From assembly GCA_004017535.1 (NCBI GenBank), contig SAJS01000004.1:366458-430457 (forward strand): a DNA stretch of 64,000 nucleotides, given 5' to 3'. The DNA comes from Mesorhizobium sp. (GTDB lineage Bacteria > Pseudomonadota > Alphaproteobacteria > Rhizobiales > Rhizobiaceae). The notes under the pieces were generated by a model. It was not told where the DNA came from and ran no database searches. It worked only from the letters and a program-made list of their open reading frames with translations. The first letter of the stretch is position 1. Each line of letters starts with the position of its first letter. Positions 17,437 through 25,353 of this stretch are shown piece after piece. The position numbers and the translations under genes are program-made.

Positions 17437-17556
17437 CTACAGGACGGATGGCGGCAGGCTGTCGCCATTGGCACTGGTCGGACCACCATTTCGCTGGCGC
17501 AATCCAGCCGTTGGCGTATCATCTCTCCAGGGAGGGTTCATGGCAGGAGGAGGCCA

Positions 17557-17811
17557 ATGAACGTCGCTGCGGAAGTGCCCGTCATGGATCCGACGGTGCA
17601 AGACCTTGTTTCGTCTGCCCTTTCGAAATTTCGCGCCGGCGACACCGTGTCCACACGCGCCATGCTCGATGCCATACGCCATGCCGATCCGTCCTGCGAA
17701 GACAGCGATGACCATCTGGTCGAGCTGATCGTGATGGCCGCCGTTGGTAAGACCATGGGGGTTGTATTCGACCACCGCTCGCCCGACGAGCGGTTGCCGC
17801 GGCTGTCGTAG
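17557..17811 (+). CDS. Hypothetical protein, 84 residues
   Basis: This small frame has a strong ribosome site (AGGAGGAGG) 6 bases before its ATG and codon use like its neighbours. The product is acidic, soluble and predicted mainly helical, with no signal peptide or membrane segment. I do not recognise the family. A repeat-rich stretch follows its stop, and the neighbouring genes (an ATPase on one side, an NTF2-like protein on the other) both run on the minus strand, so it appears to be a lone transcription unit. Confidence 0.6.
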   Translation: MNVAAEVPVMDPTVQDLVSSALSKFRAGDTVSTRAMLDAIRHADPSCEDSDDHLVELIVMAAVGKTMGVVFDHRSPDERLPRLS

Positions 17812-17890
17812 GCTCCAGAGGCATTCGTCTGCAGTGAGCAGCGGAAGCACAGGAACTTGCGCTTTGGCAGACAGGTCCCACCTGAATGTC
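17812..17890. repeat. Degenerate copy of the 22.3-kb intergenic repeat
   Basis: Words such as gagcagcggaagcacaggaa, ttgcgctttgg and cccacctgaat align in order with gagcaccggaagcgcaggaa, gccatttgc and ctcacctgaat in the longer element at 22251-22361. It directly precedes a family B repeat copy. Confidence 0.5.
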
Positions 17891-17899
17891 CGCACGCCT

Positions 17900-18005
17900 T
17901 AAGCATGTCTCCGGAAATTGGGAACCGGTTTCGGGATAAAGACATGCGTAACATTAAAGACCTAAAGCGCATGGAGCGAATCCGAAGGATCGCGACGCGT
18001 TTTAG
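17900..18005. repeat. Intergenic repeat family B, copy 1 (long form)
   Basis: This element is an aagcatgtctcc arm, then ggaaccggtttcgggataaa and gacatgcgt, followed by aaagcgcatggagcgaatcc and a gcgacgcgttttag end. The same order recurs at 55394-55499, with shorter relatives at 54449 and 62491. The gcatgtc/gacatgc ends form an inverted repeat. It overlaps the stop codon of the convergent NTF2-like gene. Confidence 0.8.
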
Positions 18006-18484
18006 CCCAATGGATGCGGCATGTAGCCGACGAAGCCTGCGATCTTCCAGCGGCCACCAACCTTGCGGCAGAAATAAAGCGTCTGCCATTTCAGCCGGTC
18101 GACGCCGCCATCGGCCTTGGCGACGGAACCGTCGAACTTCTTGTGCAGCACCGCGCGATCACAGTCGACATCGATGTCTCGCATGTTGGTGACGCGAAAC
18201 AGCGCCTCGCGCAGCGGCTCGGCGAATTTCGTCGCCGCGGTTTCCTTGGCCTGCCGCAGCCATTCGTCGCGATAGACCTCCAGCCTCGGGAACTGCAGCC
18301 GCCACGCATCGGCATTGGCGAGGAAATGCGCGTGCATGCCGAAGAAGCTCTCGGCGATGAAATCGTCCTCAACCATCGACCAATCCTGTCCGAGGAAGGC
18401 GTCGATATCGCGCCGAACCAGCATTTCCCACAGCGCGTGGCGGTCGGCATCGCCTTCCGGAAACGGGTTCTTGTCGAAGGTCAT
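18002..18484 (-). CDS. NTF2-like (SnoaL-type) protein, 160 residues
   Basis: This 160-residue soluble protein has the alpha/beta pattern and length of NTF2-like domains. It ends in a strand-rich stretch typical of that fold (LKWQTLYFCRKVGGRWKIAGFVGYMP). Function is unknown; such folds serve as small-molecule enzymes or binding modules. The ATG at 18484 (MTFDKNPFPEGDADR) was chosen over a longer frame because it has a GGGGAG-like ribosome site (read on the minus strand) and fits the family start. It is divergent from the RidA-like gene, with a 10-bp inverted repeat between them, so it may belong to the catabolic island to the right. Confidence 0.72.
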   Translation of the reverse strand: MTFDKNPFPEGDADRHALWEMLVRRDIDAFLGQDWSMVEDDFIAESFFGMHAHFLANADAWRLQFPRLEVYRDEWLRQAKETAATKFAEPLREALFRVTNMRDIDVDCDRAVLHKKFDGSVAKADGGVDRLKWQTLYFCRKVGGRWKIAGFVGYMPHPLG

Positions 18485-18552
18485 GCTGGATCTCCCCTCA
18501 TGTCGCGCGGCCGAAGGCGGCGTCGAGCGCAAGATGCTCAGGCTTTTGTAAT

Positions 18553-18585
18553 AAAGCAACATGGATTTCGAAAAAATGTTGCTTT
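18553..18585. promoter_or_regulatory. Candidate operator: perfect 10-bp inverted repeat
   Basis: AAAGCAACAT and ATGTTGCTTT are perfect inverted arms separated by 13 bases that contain TTTCGAAA. The site lies in the divergent gap between the NTF2-like gene (start 18484) and the RidA-like gene (start 18670). This is a typical place for a repressor site controlling both. The regulator is not identified; the RpiR protein at 22371 is one candidate. Confidence 0.5.
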
Positions 18586-18669
18586 CCGACATTGCCTCTA
18601 TGAGGATCGTGCCGACAGGCGTAGACGGCTATGCGACCGGTTCCGCTCAAACGCCAATAGGAGACTCAC

Positions 18670-19035
18670 TTGCCCAAGCAATGCTTTGGAAAATCGCATG
18701 TCCCGCTCTCGCCCGCCGTGCGCGCCGGCGATTTCGTCTATGTCTCCGGCCAGGTGCCGGTGGGCAGCGACGGGCTGGTGGTGAAGGGCGGCATCGCCGA
18801 GCAGACCGAGCAGGTGCTGCAGAACGTCAAGGCGGCGCTGGCGCTGGCCGGCTGCGGCATGGACGATGTGGTGAAGACCACCGTCTGGCTGGAGGACGCT
18901 CGCGATTTCGGCACCTTCAATACCGTCTACGCAAAGCATTTCTCGAAGGATCCGCCGGCGCGCACCACGGTCGAGTCGCGCCTGATGATCGACATCAAGA
19001 TCGAGGTCGAGGCCGTCGCCTATCGGCCGGTCTGA
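18670..19035 (+). CDS. RidA-family protein (enamine/imine deaminase type)
   Basis: This 121-residue protein of the RidA/YjgF/UK114 family hydrolyses reactive enamine/imine intermediates or acts in catabolic pathways. The conserved arginine (Arg98 in PPARTTVES) and the C-terminal IDIKIEVEAVAY strand are present. The start is a TTG at 18670 supported by an AGGAG box at 18658-18662; no ATG fits upstream. It precedes the amidohydrolase gene by 80 bases, which include a family A repeat. In pathway islands RidA-like proteins often take part directly in ring or amide breakdown, which would suit this context. Confidence 0.87.
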   Translation: MPKQCFGKSHVPLSPAVRAGDFVYVSGQVPVGSDGLVVKGGIAEQTEQVLQNVKAALALAGCGMDDVVKTTVWLEDARDFGTFNTVYAKHFSKDPPARTTVESRLMIDIKIEVEAVAYRPV

Positions 19036-19044
19036 TCGCTACAA

Positions 19045-19093
19045 GCAATTCCAGGAAAAGTGTGTAGCGGCTTTCCGTCCGGAATTGCGTGAA
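19045..19093. repeat. Intergenic repeat family A, copy 2
   Basis: This is a near-complete copy: gcaattccaggaaaagtg, tgtagcggctttcc, then gtccggaattgcgt. It sits between the RidA-like and amidohydrolase genes, 22 bases before the latter's ATG. Confidence 0.82.
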
Positions 19094-19115
19094 ACAAACA
19101 GCAGGGAGGGTACCG

Positions 19116-20339
19116 ATGCAGTTCGATCTCCTGATCAAGGGCGGGCGCGTGATCGACCCCGCATCGGGCCTCGACGCGCAGCGCGACGTCGCCATTGCCG
19201 ATGGCCGCGTCGCCGCAATCGAGGCCGCCATCGATGCCGAACATGCCACGCAGGTGGTCGATGCCAGGGACTGCATCGTCACGCCGGGCCTCGTCGACCT
19301 GCACAGCCATGTCTATTGGGGCGGCACCTCGCTCGGTATCGATGCCGACCGGCTGGCCGCCAAGAGCGGCACCACCACCTTCGTCGACGCCGGCAGCGCC
19401 GGCGCCGGCAATTTCCTGGGCTTCCGCCGCCATGTCATCGAGCGCTCGAAAGTCCGCATCCTCGCTTACGTCAACATCTCCTTTGCCGGCATATTCGGCT
19501 TCGCCAAGACCGTGTCGGTCGGCGAGTGCAGCGACCTCAGGCTCTGCGAGCCGCGCGAGACGGTGGCCGCGGTGCGCGAGCACGCCGATGTCGTCGTCGG
19601 CGTGAAAGTCCGCTCCGGCAAGCATGCCGGCGGTACCAGTGGCATCGCCCCGGTCGATCTCGCGCTCGAAGCCGCCGACAAGGTCGGCTTGCCGCTGATG
19701 GCGCATATCGACGAACCGCCGCCCGGCCGTTCGGAAGTGCTGCCCAGGCTGCGCCGCGGCGACATCCTCACCCACTGCTTCCGGCCATTCCCCAACGCCC
19801 CGGTCTTCGCCTCGGGCGCGGTACGGCCGGACATGCGCCTGGCGCGCGAGCGCGGCGTCATCTTCGACATCGGGCACGGCATGGGCTCCTTCGACTTCGA
19901 GGTCGCGAAGGCGATGCTCGCCGAGGGTCTCGCGCCCGATGTGATCTCGAGCGACGTCCACCTCTACTGCGTCGACGGCCCGGCCTTCGACATGCTGGTC
20001 TGCATGTCCAAGCTCATGGCGCTCGGCATGCCGCTGGTCGAGGTGCTACGCGCGGCGACAGTGAACCCCGCGCAGGCGATCGCCCGGCCCGAGCTCGGTG
20101 CGTTGAAGGTCGGCGGCATCGGCGATGTTGCGGTGCTGAGGCAGCAACCTGGCCGCTTCACCTTCGTCGACGCCGTTGGCGCGTCCCTGGTCACGGATCA
20201 GCGACTGGTGTCCAACGGCATTGTCATCGGCGGCAAATGGTGGCCGAACGAGGCGTCCGGCCACAATGAGACCGAGCGCTTTGAGGCGCATGCGCACCAC
20301 ACGCATGTGGATGTGGCGGCGAAGCATTTTCGCAGGTGA
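19116..20339 (+). CDS. Metal-dependent amidohydrolase (dihydroorotase-like, EF_0837/AHA_3915-type)
   Basis: This 407-residue member of the amidohydrolase superfamily would be a cytoplasmic enzyme that opens a cyclic amide or removes an acyl group. Metal-binding residues are visible in order: His63 and His65 (DLHSHVYW), Lys164 (GVKVRSGKH, possibly carboxylated), His197 (AHIDEPP), His220 (ILTHCF) and Asp280 (ISSDVH). The ATG at 19116 has a GGGAGG box. It is likely co-transcribed with the RidA-like gene. The substrate is not known. The family includes deacetylases and cyclic-amide hydrolases, and the neighbouring amidase and monooxygenase suggest a nitrogen-containing substrate. Confidence 0.85.
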   Translation: MQFDLLIKGGRVIDPASGLDAQRDVAIADGRVAAIEAAIDAEHATQVVDARDCIVTPGLVDLHSHVYWGGTSLGIDADRLAAKSGTTTFVDAGSAGAGNFLGFRRHVIERSKVRILAYVNISFAGIFGFAKTVSVGECSDLRLCEPRETVAAVREHADVVVGVKVRSGKHAGGTSGIAPVDLALEAADKVGLPLMAHIDEPPPGRSEVLPRLRRGDILTHCFRPFPNAPVFASGAVRPDMRLARERGVIFDIGHGMGSFDFEVAKAMLAEGLAPDVISSDVHLYCVDGPAFDMLVCMSKLMALGMPLVEVLRAATVNPAQAIARPELGALKVGGIGDVAVLRQQPGRFTFVDAVGASLVTDQRLVSNGIVIGGKWWPNEASGHNETERFEAHAHHTHVDVAAKHFRR

Positions 20340-20373
20340 TTGCCGAATCTCGCTCCCGTGGGGAGATCGATCG

Positions 20374-22164
20374 CTAACGTCCAGCGTTGCTCGGCTCGCC
20401 GTAAACCGGCGTCGCAATCCCTTCCATCCGCGCCTTCAGCTGCAGCGCCACGAACTTCGAATAGAACCGCGACAGCGCCAGATTGCCGCCGTGGAACCAC
20501 AGCGCTTCCTGCGCCGTCGGCTTCCACATGTTGCGCAATTCGCCCTGCCATGGACCAGGATCGCCCTTCACACCGGAGCCGAGGCCCCAGCACGGGCCGA
20601 CCTTGTCGGCGACCTCGCGTGAGACGATTGCGGCAACGGTCTCGTTCATCGACTGGTAGCCGGTGCAGCAGACGATCGCGTCGACGGTGAGCTCACTGCC
20701 GTCCTCGAACAGGATGCCGTTCGGCGTCAGCGACTTGATGCCGACGCCGCTTTTCACCTTGATCTCGCCGTTCAGGATCAGCTCGCAGGCGCCGACATCG
20801 ATGTAATAGCCCGAGCCGGTGCGATAGGCCTTCATCAGCAACCCGGTCTCGTCCTCGCCGAAGTCGATGGCGAAGCCACTGTCGCCGAGGCGCTTGTAGA
20901 AATCCGCGTCGCGCGCCCTGATGACGTCATAGAGCGCGCGCTGGCCCTTGGGCACCAGCGCGAAGGGGGTGGAAGCCACGATCATGTCGGCCTTGTCGGT
21001 GGTTATGCCGCGCGCCAGCGCCTTCTCTGAGAAGATCTCGAAGCCGACATCCATCAGAGTGTCGGATTTCACCACGGTCGTCGGCGAGCGCTGCACCATG
21101 GTGACCTTGGCGCCCGCTTCCCAGAGGTCGACGCTGACATCGTGGCCTGAACTTGCAGCACCGATCACCGCGACTCGCTTGCCGCGGAATTTCTCGCCGG
21201 TGGAATATTGGCTGGAATGCAGAAGCTCGCCCTTGAAGCTGTCCGCGCCCGGCAAGTCGATCTGCCGCGGCGGCCCATAGGCGCCAGTGGCGAAGACGAT
21301 ATGCTTCGGCTTCAGCGTGACGCGTTGGCCGACGCGGTCGACCACCACGGTCCAGACCTTTTCGATCTCGTCATAGGCTGCGCTGATGCATTTGGTGGCC
21401 GCCCAATAGTTCAGCTCCATGACACGGGTATACATTTCCAGCCAGTCGCCCATCTTGTCCTTGGGCGTGAAGACCGGCCAGTTTTCCGGGAACGGAATAT
21501 ACGGCAGATGGTCGTACCAGACCGGATCGTGCAGCACGAGCGAGCGGTAGCGGTTGCGCCAGGAATCGCCGGGGCGCGCAGTCTTCTCGATGATGAGCGT
21601 CGGAACGCCGAGCTGCCGCAGCCGGGCACCCAGCATGATGCCGCCCTGCCCGCCGCCGATCACCAGGCAATAGGGCTGCTCATGCACGCCGAGATCGCGC
21701 GCCTCGCGCGCCCGTGCTTCCGCCCAGGTCTCGCGCTTGGGGTCGGCCTTGTGGCGGATGCCGAGCGGCCGCGCCGGGCCCTTTTGCTCCTCGAAACCCT
21801 TGAGCTCGCTCATCGCCGTGAAAAGCGTGCGGCAGCGGCCGTCCTTGAGCCGCAGGATCCCCTCGCCCCGCGCCACCGCCGTCTCGAAGCTGAACCAGGC
21901 CTCGACGATGCCGTCGTCGACGCTTGGCTCTCCGGTCAGGTGCCAGTGCGACGGCTGCGCTTGCGACAGCGTGGCCTTTAGCATCTTGCGGATCGCGGCC
22001 TGCCCTTCCATGGTCTTGATGTTCCATGTGAAGGTCAAAAGATCGCGCCAGTAGCAATCCTCCGCAAAGAGGTTCGTCGCCGCCTCGATGTCGCCGGCCT
22101 CCAGCGCCCGCCCGAACGAGCCGAGCCAGTTTGCCGCCTGTTGCGATGGTGCGATGTCGAGCAT
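20374..22164 (-). CDS. NTF2-domain/flavin-containing monooxygenase fusion
   Basis: This 596-residue protein has an N-terminal NTF2-like domain (about residues 1-130) fused to a flavin monooxygenase. The FAD motif is VIGGGQGGIMLGA (168-180). A second Rossmann motif for NADPH follows (VIGAASSGHDV), and the CCTGY stretch typical of FMO-like enzymes is near the C-terminus. Such enzymes oxygenate soft nucleophiles (N or S) or act as Baeyer-Villiger enzymes. It is convergent with the amidohydrolase gene and shares a strand with rpiR. The distal phrase FHGGNLALSRFYSKFVALQLKAR is family-typical. The substrate is unknown. Confidence 0.87.
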   Translation of the reverse strand: MLDIAPSQQAANWLGSFGRALEAGDIEAATNLFAEDCYWRDLLTFTWNIKTMEGQAAIRKMLKATLSQAQPSHWHLTGEPSVDDGIVEAWFSFETAVARGEGILRLKDGRCRTLFTAMSELKGFEEQKGPARPLGIRHKADPKRETWAEARAREARDLGVHEQPYCLVIGGGQGGIMLGARLRQLGVPTLIIEKTARPGDSWRNRYRSLVLHDPVWYDHLPYIPFPENWPVFTPKDKMGDWLEMYTRVMELNYWAATKCISAAYDEIEKVWTVVVDRVGQRVTLKPKHIVFATGAYGPPRQIDLPGADSFKGELLHSSQYSTGEKFRGKRVAVIGAASSGHDVSVDLWEAGAKVTMVQRSPTTVVKSDTLMDVGFEIFSEKALARGITTDKADMIVASTPFALVPKGQRALYDVIRARDADFYKRLGDSGFAIDFGEDETGLLMKAYRTGSGYYIDVGACELILNGEIKVKSGVGIKSLTPNGILFEDGSELTVDAIVCCTGYQSMNETVAAIVSREVADKVGPCWGLGSGVKGDPGPWQGELRNMWKPTAQEALWFHGGNLALSRFYSKFVALQLKARMEGIATPVYGEPSNAGR

Positions 22165-22250
22165 TTGTCCTTCCTCCGAATATGTCGAACGACATGGCCA
22201 CCTTTCGCGGCCGTGCAGAAAACTCGCCTTGAGGCGGCCGAGATTAAGGT

Positions 22251-22361
22251 CAGGCCGAGTCGAAAATGGTGGGTTCCGAGAACCGGAGCGGAGCGTACTT
22301 AAAGTACGTGAGCACCGGAAGCGCAGGAAGCCGCCATTTGCAGGCCGGCCTCACCTGAATA
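22251..22361. repeat. Long imperfect palindromic intergenic element
   Basis: The left arm (aggccgagtcgaaaatgg, ttcc, ccgg) pairs imperfectly with the right arm (ccgg, ggaa, ccatttgcaggccggcct) around a centre containing the perfect palindrome cgtacttaaagtacg. It fills the gap between rpiR and the monooxygenase gene. A degenerate relative lies at 17812-17890. Confidence 0.65.
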
Positions 22362-22370
22362 TCGGCTGCC

Positions 22371-23318
22371 TCAATCTCCCAGCGGCTCCATCTCCTTGCC
22401 TGTCCGATGGATCTGGGCGTTGTATTTGATGCGGCGCACGGTCTCGCGCGCCGGGCCGTCGATCTTGTAGGCTGTCGCCACCGCCAGCAGATCGATGGCC
22501 GCCAGGAATGCGTAGCGCGACGCGGTCGGCTTCAGCGTGTCGGGATATTCCGGAACGGCCACCGTCAGCCGCACGTCGCAGACCCGCGTCAGCTCGGTGT
22601 CGGGCGCCGTCACGCAGATCGCGTTGGCGCGGTAATGCTTGGCGAGCTCAACCGCCTCGATCACCTCGCGCGTGCGCCCCGTTGCCGAGATCGCGATCAC
22701 CAGATCGCCAGGCTTCAACGTCGAGGCGGTCATGCGCATCAGATAGGGATCGCACTGCGCGCTGATGGTGATGCCGTAGCGGAACAGACGGTATTGCGTC
22801 TCCTGCGCCAGCGCCGACGAGCTGCCGCCGAGGCCGAACACCGTCACCTGCCGCGCCCTGGCGATCAGTTCCGCAGCCTTCTGCAACTGGCCCGGATCGA
22901 TCTGCCGCTCCGCCTCCTGCAGCGCGCGTCGCGCCTCGCCGAACACGGCGTTCCAGAACGGCATGCCGCTGTCGCTGTTCGCGGGCTGGGGCTTGGTGGC
23001 GAGATAGAGCGCGCCGACGACGAGGCTCTGCGCCAGCTTCAGCTTGAAATCACGCACGCCCTCGCAGCCGATGGCCCGGCAGAACCGTGTCACCGTCGGC
23101 TCGCTGACCCGGGCACGTTGGGCAAGCGCCGCATTGGAAGCGTCGACCGCATATTTGACGTCGTCGAGCACGACATCGGCGACGCGGCGCTCGGCCGGCC
23201 GCAGCTCCGCATAGCTGTCCTTCACCTGCGAGATGATATCGGGAAAGCGCCTGACATGGTCGTGCCGGTCGCCGTCTTCGTCGATCGTTCGCAACGCCTG
23301 GCTGTCAGCTTCGGTCAT
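22371..23318 (-). CDS. MurR/RpiR-family transcriptional regulator
   Basis: This 315-residue regulator has an N-terminal helix-turn-helix (about residues 45-85, NAALAQRARVSEPTVTRFCR) and a C-terminal SIS sugar-isomerase-like domain (about 140-270, with VFGLGGSSSALAQE and ISATGRTREVIEA). RpiR proteins usually sense a phosphorylated sugar or related metabolite and control nearby catabolic genes. It is divergent from the ABC transporter operon across a 272-base gap that contains two copies of a 14-base motif, likely operators. It probably controls the transporter, oxidoreductase and amidase genes, and perhaps the monooxygenase. Confidence 0.9.
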   Translation of the reverse strand: MTEADSQALRTIDEDGDRHDHVRRFPDIISQVKDSYAELRPAERRVADVVLDDVKYAVDASNAALAQRARVSEPTVTRFCRAIGCEGVRDFKLKLAQSLVVGALYLATKPQPANSDSGMPFWNAVFGEARRALQEAERQIDPGQLQKAAELIARARQVTVFGLGGSSSALAQETQYRLFRYGITISAQCDPYLMRMTASTLKPGDLVIAISATGRTREVIEAVELAKHYRANAICVTAPDTELTRVCDVRLTVAVPEYPDTLKPTASRYAFLAAIDLLAVATAYKIDGPARETVRRIKYNAQIHRTGKEMEPLGD

Positions 23319-23405
23319 TGGCCAGTTCTCCCCAGCCCGCTTCGGGACCCATCATTTTCGCGATTATCCGCCTGCTGGCCATAGGCAATCAACCGACACG
23401 AGTAT

Positions 23406-23532
23406 GTAGGAAAGTAACACACATCGCAAGAGATCATAAAAATGAGGAAAATCAGAAGTTTACATAAAAGTGGATTGAACCTGATTGCTTCCATTGTCTA
23501 TCGTCGCTTGACAGTAAAGTAGGATAGTTACA
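23406..23532. promoter_or_regulatory. Paired 14-base motifs in the rpiR/ABC divergent promoter region
   Basis: GTAGGAAAGTAACA (23406-23419) and GTAGGATAGTTACA (23519-23532) are direct repeats with two mismatches, 113 bases apart. The second follows TTGACA (23508-23513), a good -35-like hexamer for the transporter genes. The pair is a reasonable operator candidate for the adjacent RpiR protein. The whole gap is much richer in A and T than its surroundings. Confidence 0.5.
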
Positions 23533-23590
23533 GACTGATTTCGCGGACAGATGGGCCTTGGCAACGCATCGCGCAGTCTCCGAGGGGAGC

Positions 23591-24424
23591 ATGAGTACGG
23601 CAAGCGCAAGAACGCCGAAGCTCGGCGTGCAGGCAGCGACGAAGGTGTATCAGACCGGCTCCGGCGACCTTCTGGCGCTGGATCGCTGTAGCCTCGATGT
23701 GCAATCCAACGAGATCGTTTCGATCGTCGGCCCCTCCGGCTGCGGCAAGACCACGCTGTTGTGGTCGATGTCAGGCCTGCACCGGCTGACCGGCGGCGCG
23801 ATCCTGCTCGACGGCAAGGAGATCACCGGACCGCGCCCCGAGATCGGCATCGTCTTCCAGGAAGCGAACCTCCTGCCCTGGCGCAATCTCGACGCCAACA
23901 TAAACTTCCCCTTCGAGATCAAGGGCGAGAAGCCCGACCGCGCCTGGATCGCTCATCTCTTGCACCGCGTCGGGCTGGATGGCTTCGGCGGCAAATTCCC
24001 GCGCGAGCTTTCCGGCGGCATGCAGCAGCGCGCCGCGATCGTGCGCGCGTTGGCATTGAAACCCTCCGTGCTCCTGATGGACGAGCCCTTCGGCGCGCTC
24101 GACAGCTTCACCCGCGAAGAGATGAACCGCCTGGTCGAGGAGATCTGGCTCGACACCAAGACCACCATCGTCTTCATCACCCACAGCATCGAGGAAGCGA
24201 TCTTCCTCTCCGACCGCGTCGTGGTGCTGACAACGCGGCCCGGCCGCGTCGCCAAGATCTATGACGTGCCGTTCGCGCGCCCGCGTTCGCTGGAGATCAT
24301 GGCGACGAAGGAGGTCTTCGACCTCACCAACCGCATCAAGATGGACATTGTCGGCGAGCGTCGGCCGCAGGCCCAGCAACAGCCGGAGCACAAGAGCGCT
24401 GAAATCGTGAGGATCAGGCCGTGA
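23591..24424 (+). CDS. ABC transporter ATP-binding protein (NitT/TauT type)
   Basis: This 277-residue ATPase of the nitrate/sulfonate/taurine-type importer class energises uptake at the inner membrane. Walker A is GPSGCGKT (47-54), the Q-loop is VFQEANLLPW, the signature is LSGGMQQR (140-147) and Walker B is LLMDEPFGALD (161-171). The ATG at 23591 follows a GAGGGGAG ribosome site. It overlaps the permease gene by four bases. The class transports small organic anions, pyrimidine-like compounds or aromatic sulfonates; the actual substrate here is unknown. Confidence 0.93.
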   Translation: MSTASARTPKLGVQAATKVYQTGSGDLLALDRCSLDVQSNEIVSIVGPSGCGKTTLLWSMSGLHRLTGGAILLDGKEITGPRPEIGIVFQEANLLPWRNLDANINFPFEIKGEKPDRAWIAHLLHRVGLDGFGGKFPRELSGGMQQRAAIVRALALKPSVLLMDEPFGALDSFTREEMNRLVEEIWLDTKTTIVFITHSIEEAIFLSDRVVVLTTRPGRVAKIYDVPFARPRSLEIMATKEVFDLTNRIKMDIVGERRPQAQQQPEHKSAEIVRIRP

Positions 24425-25272
24425 GCGGAGGCGACGCCATTCCGGAATTCTCGAAGGCGAAGTCGGGCGGCGACGGGCAGGACGTCAGCCTGACCAACCT
24501 TTCCGCCTTCGCCAGCGGTCCCGGTATCAAGTCCGGAGCCGAGGTGGCGGCGATCCTTGCCGTGGCGGTGGTCATCATCGGCGGCATTGAGCTGGCGCTA
24601 CGCCTCTTCCACGTGCCGCAATATATCATGCCGCCGCCGAGCTCGATCGTTTACGCGCTGTTCGACGAGTTCCCGCTTATCGCGCCGCATCTCGGCTACA
24701 CGCTGGTCGAGCTTGTCTCAGGCTTCACCATCGGCGCTATCGTCGGCCTGGTGATGGCGGCGGTGATCACGCAGTTTCCCTTCGCCGAGAAGATCGTCGC
24801 GCCTTACATCCTGATCCTGGTCACCACGCCGATGCTGGCGCTGGTGCCTTTGCTCATCCTGCGCTTCGGCTTCGGCTACACGCCGCGCATCATCGCGGTC
24901 GCTCTGGCTGCCGGCCCGATGGTGATGATCAACGCAGCGACCGGCTTCCGCCGCGTCGACAGCGCCAAGATCGCCTTGGCCCGCTCCTATGGCGCCAGCA
25001 CGCTGCAGATCTTCTGGAAGATCCGCGCGCCGATGGCACTGCCGATGATCCTGGTCGGGCTGATGATCGGCGCGATCTTCGGCCTGCTCACCGCCGTCGG
25101 CGCCGAGATGGTCGGCGGCGGTTTCGGCCTCGGCAACCGCCTCACCTCCTATTCGTCGATGATCCAGATGCCGCAATTCTTCGCCGTGGTGTTGATCCTC
25201 TCGACGCTCGGTATCCTGATCTACGTGCTGTTCTTCCTGATCGGCAAGAAATGGGCGAGTTGGGAGACCTGA
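24421..25272 (+). CDS. ABC transporter permease (NitT/TauT type)
   Basis: This 283-residue inner-membrane permease has about six helices and the EAA-like loop that contacts the ATPase (ALARSYGASTLQIFWKIRAP). It starts with a GTG overlapping the upstream stop as GTGA, showing tight coupling. The N-terminal 40 residues are polar and longer than in many homologues. It works with the ATPase and the Tat-exported binding protein encoded on either side. Confidence 0.92.
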   Translation: MSGGDAIPEFSKAKSGGDGQDVSLTNLSAFASGPGIKSGAEVAAILAVAVVIIGGIELALRLFHVPQYIMPPPSSIVYALFDEFPLIAPHLGYTLVELVSGFTIGAIVGLVMAAVITQFPFAEKIVAPYILILVTTPMLALVPLLILRFGFGYTPRIIAVALAAGPMVMINAATGFRRVDSAKIALARSYGASTLQIFWKIRAPMALPMILVGLMIGAIFGLLTAVGAEMVGGGFGLGNRLTSYSSMIQMPQFFAVVLILSTLGILIYVLFFLIGKKWASWET

Positions 25273-25353
25273 CGACAGGAAAAAATCGCGCCCGGGAGGC
25301 GGGCGAAGGCAAGGCAAGCGATCAATAAGGGCAATCAACAAAAGGGGAATGCC

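Noticed and set aside
15964-17556. Long plus-strand open frame opposite the HerA-like ATPase
   Set aside because: It is antisense to a well-supported P-loop ATPase; only its last part, from the ATG at 17557 with its own ribosome site, is accepted.
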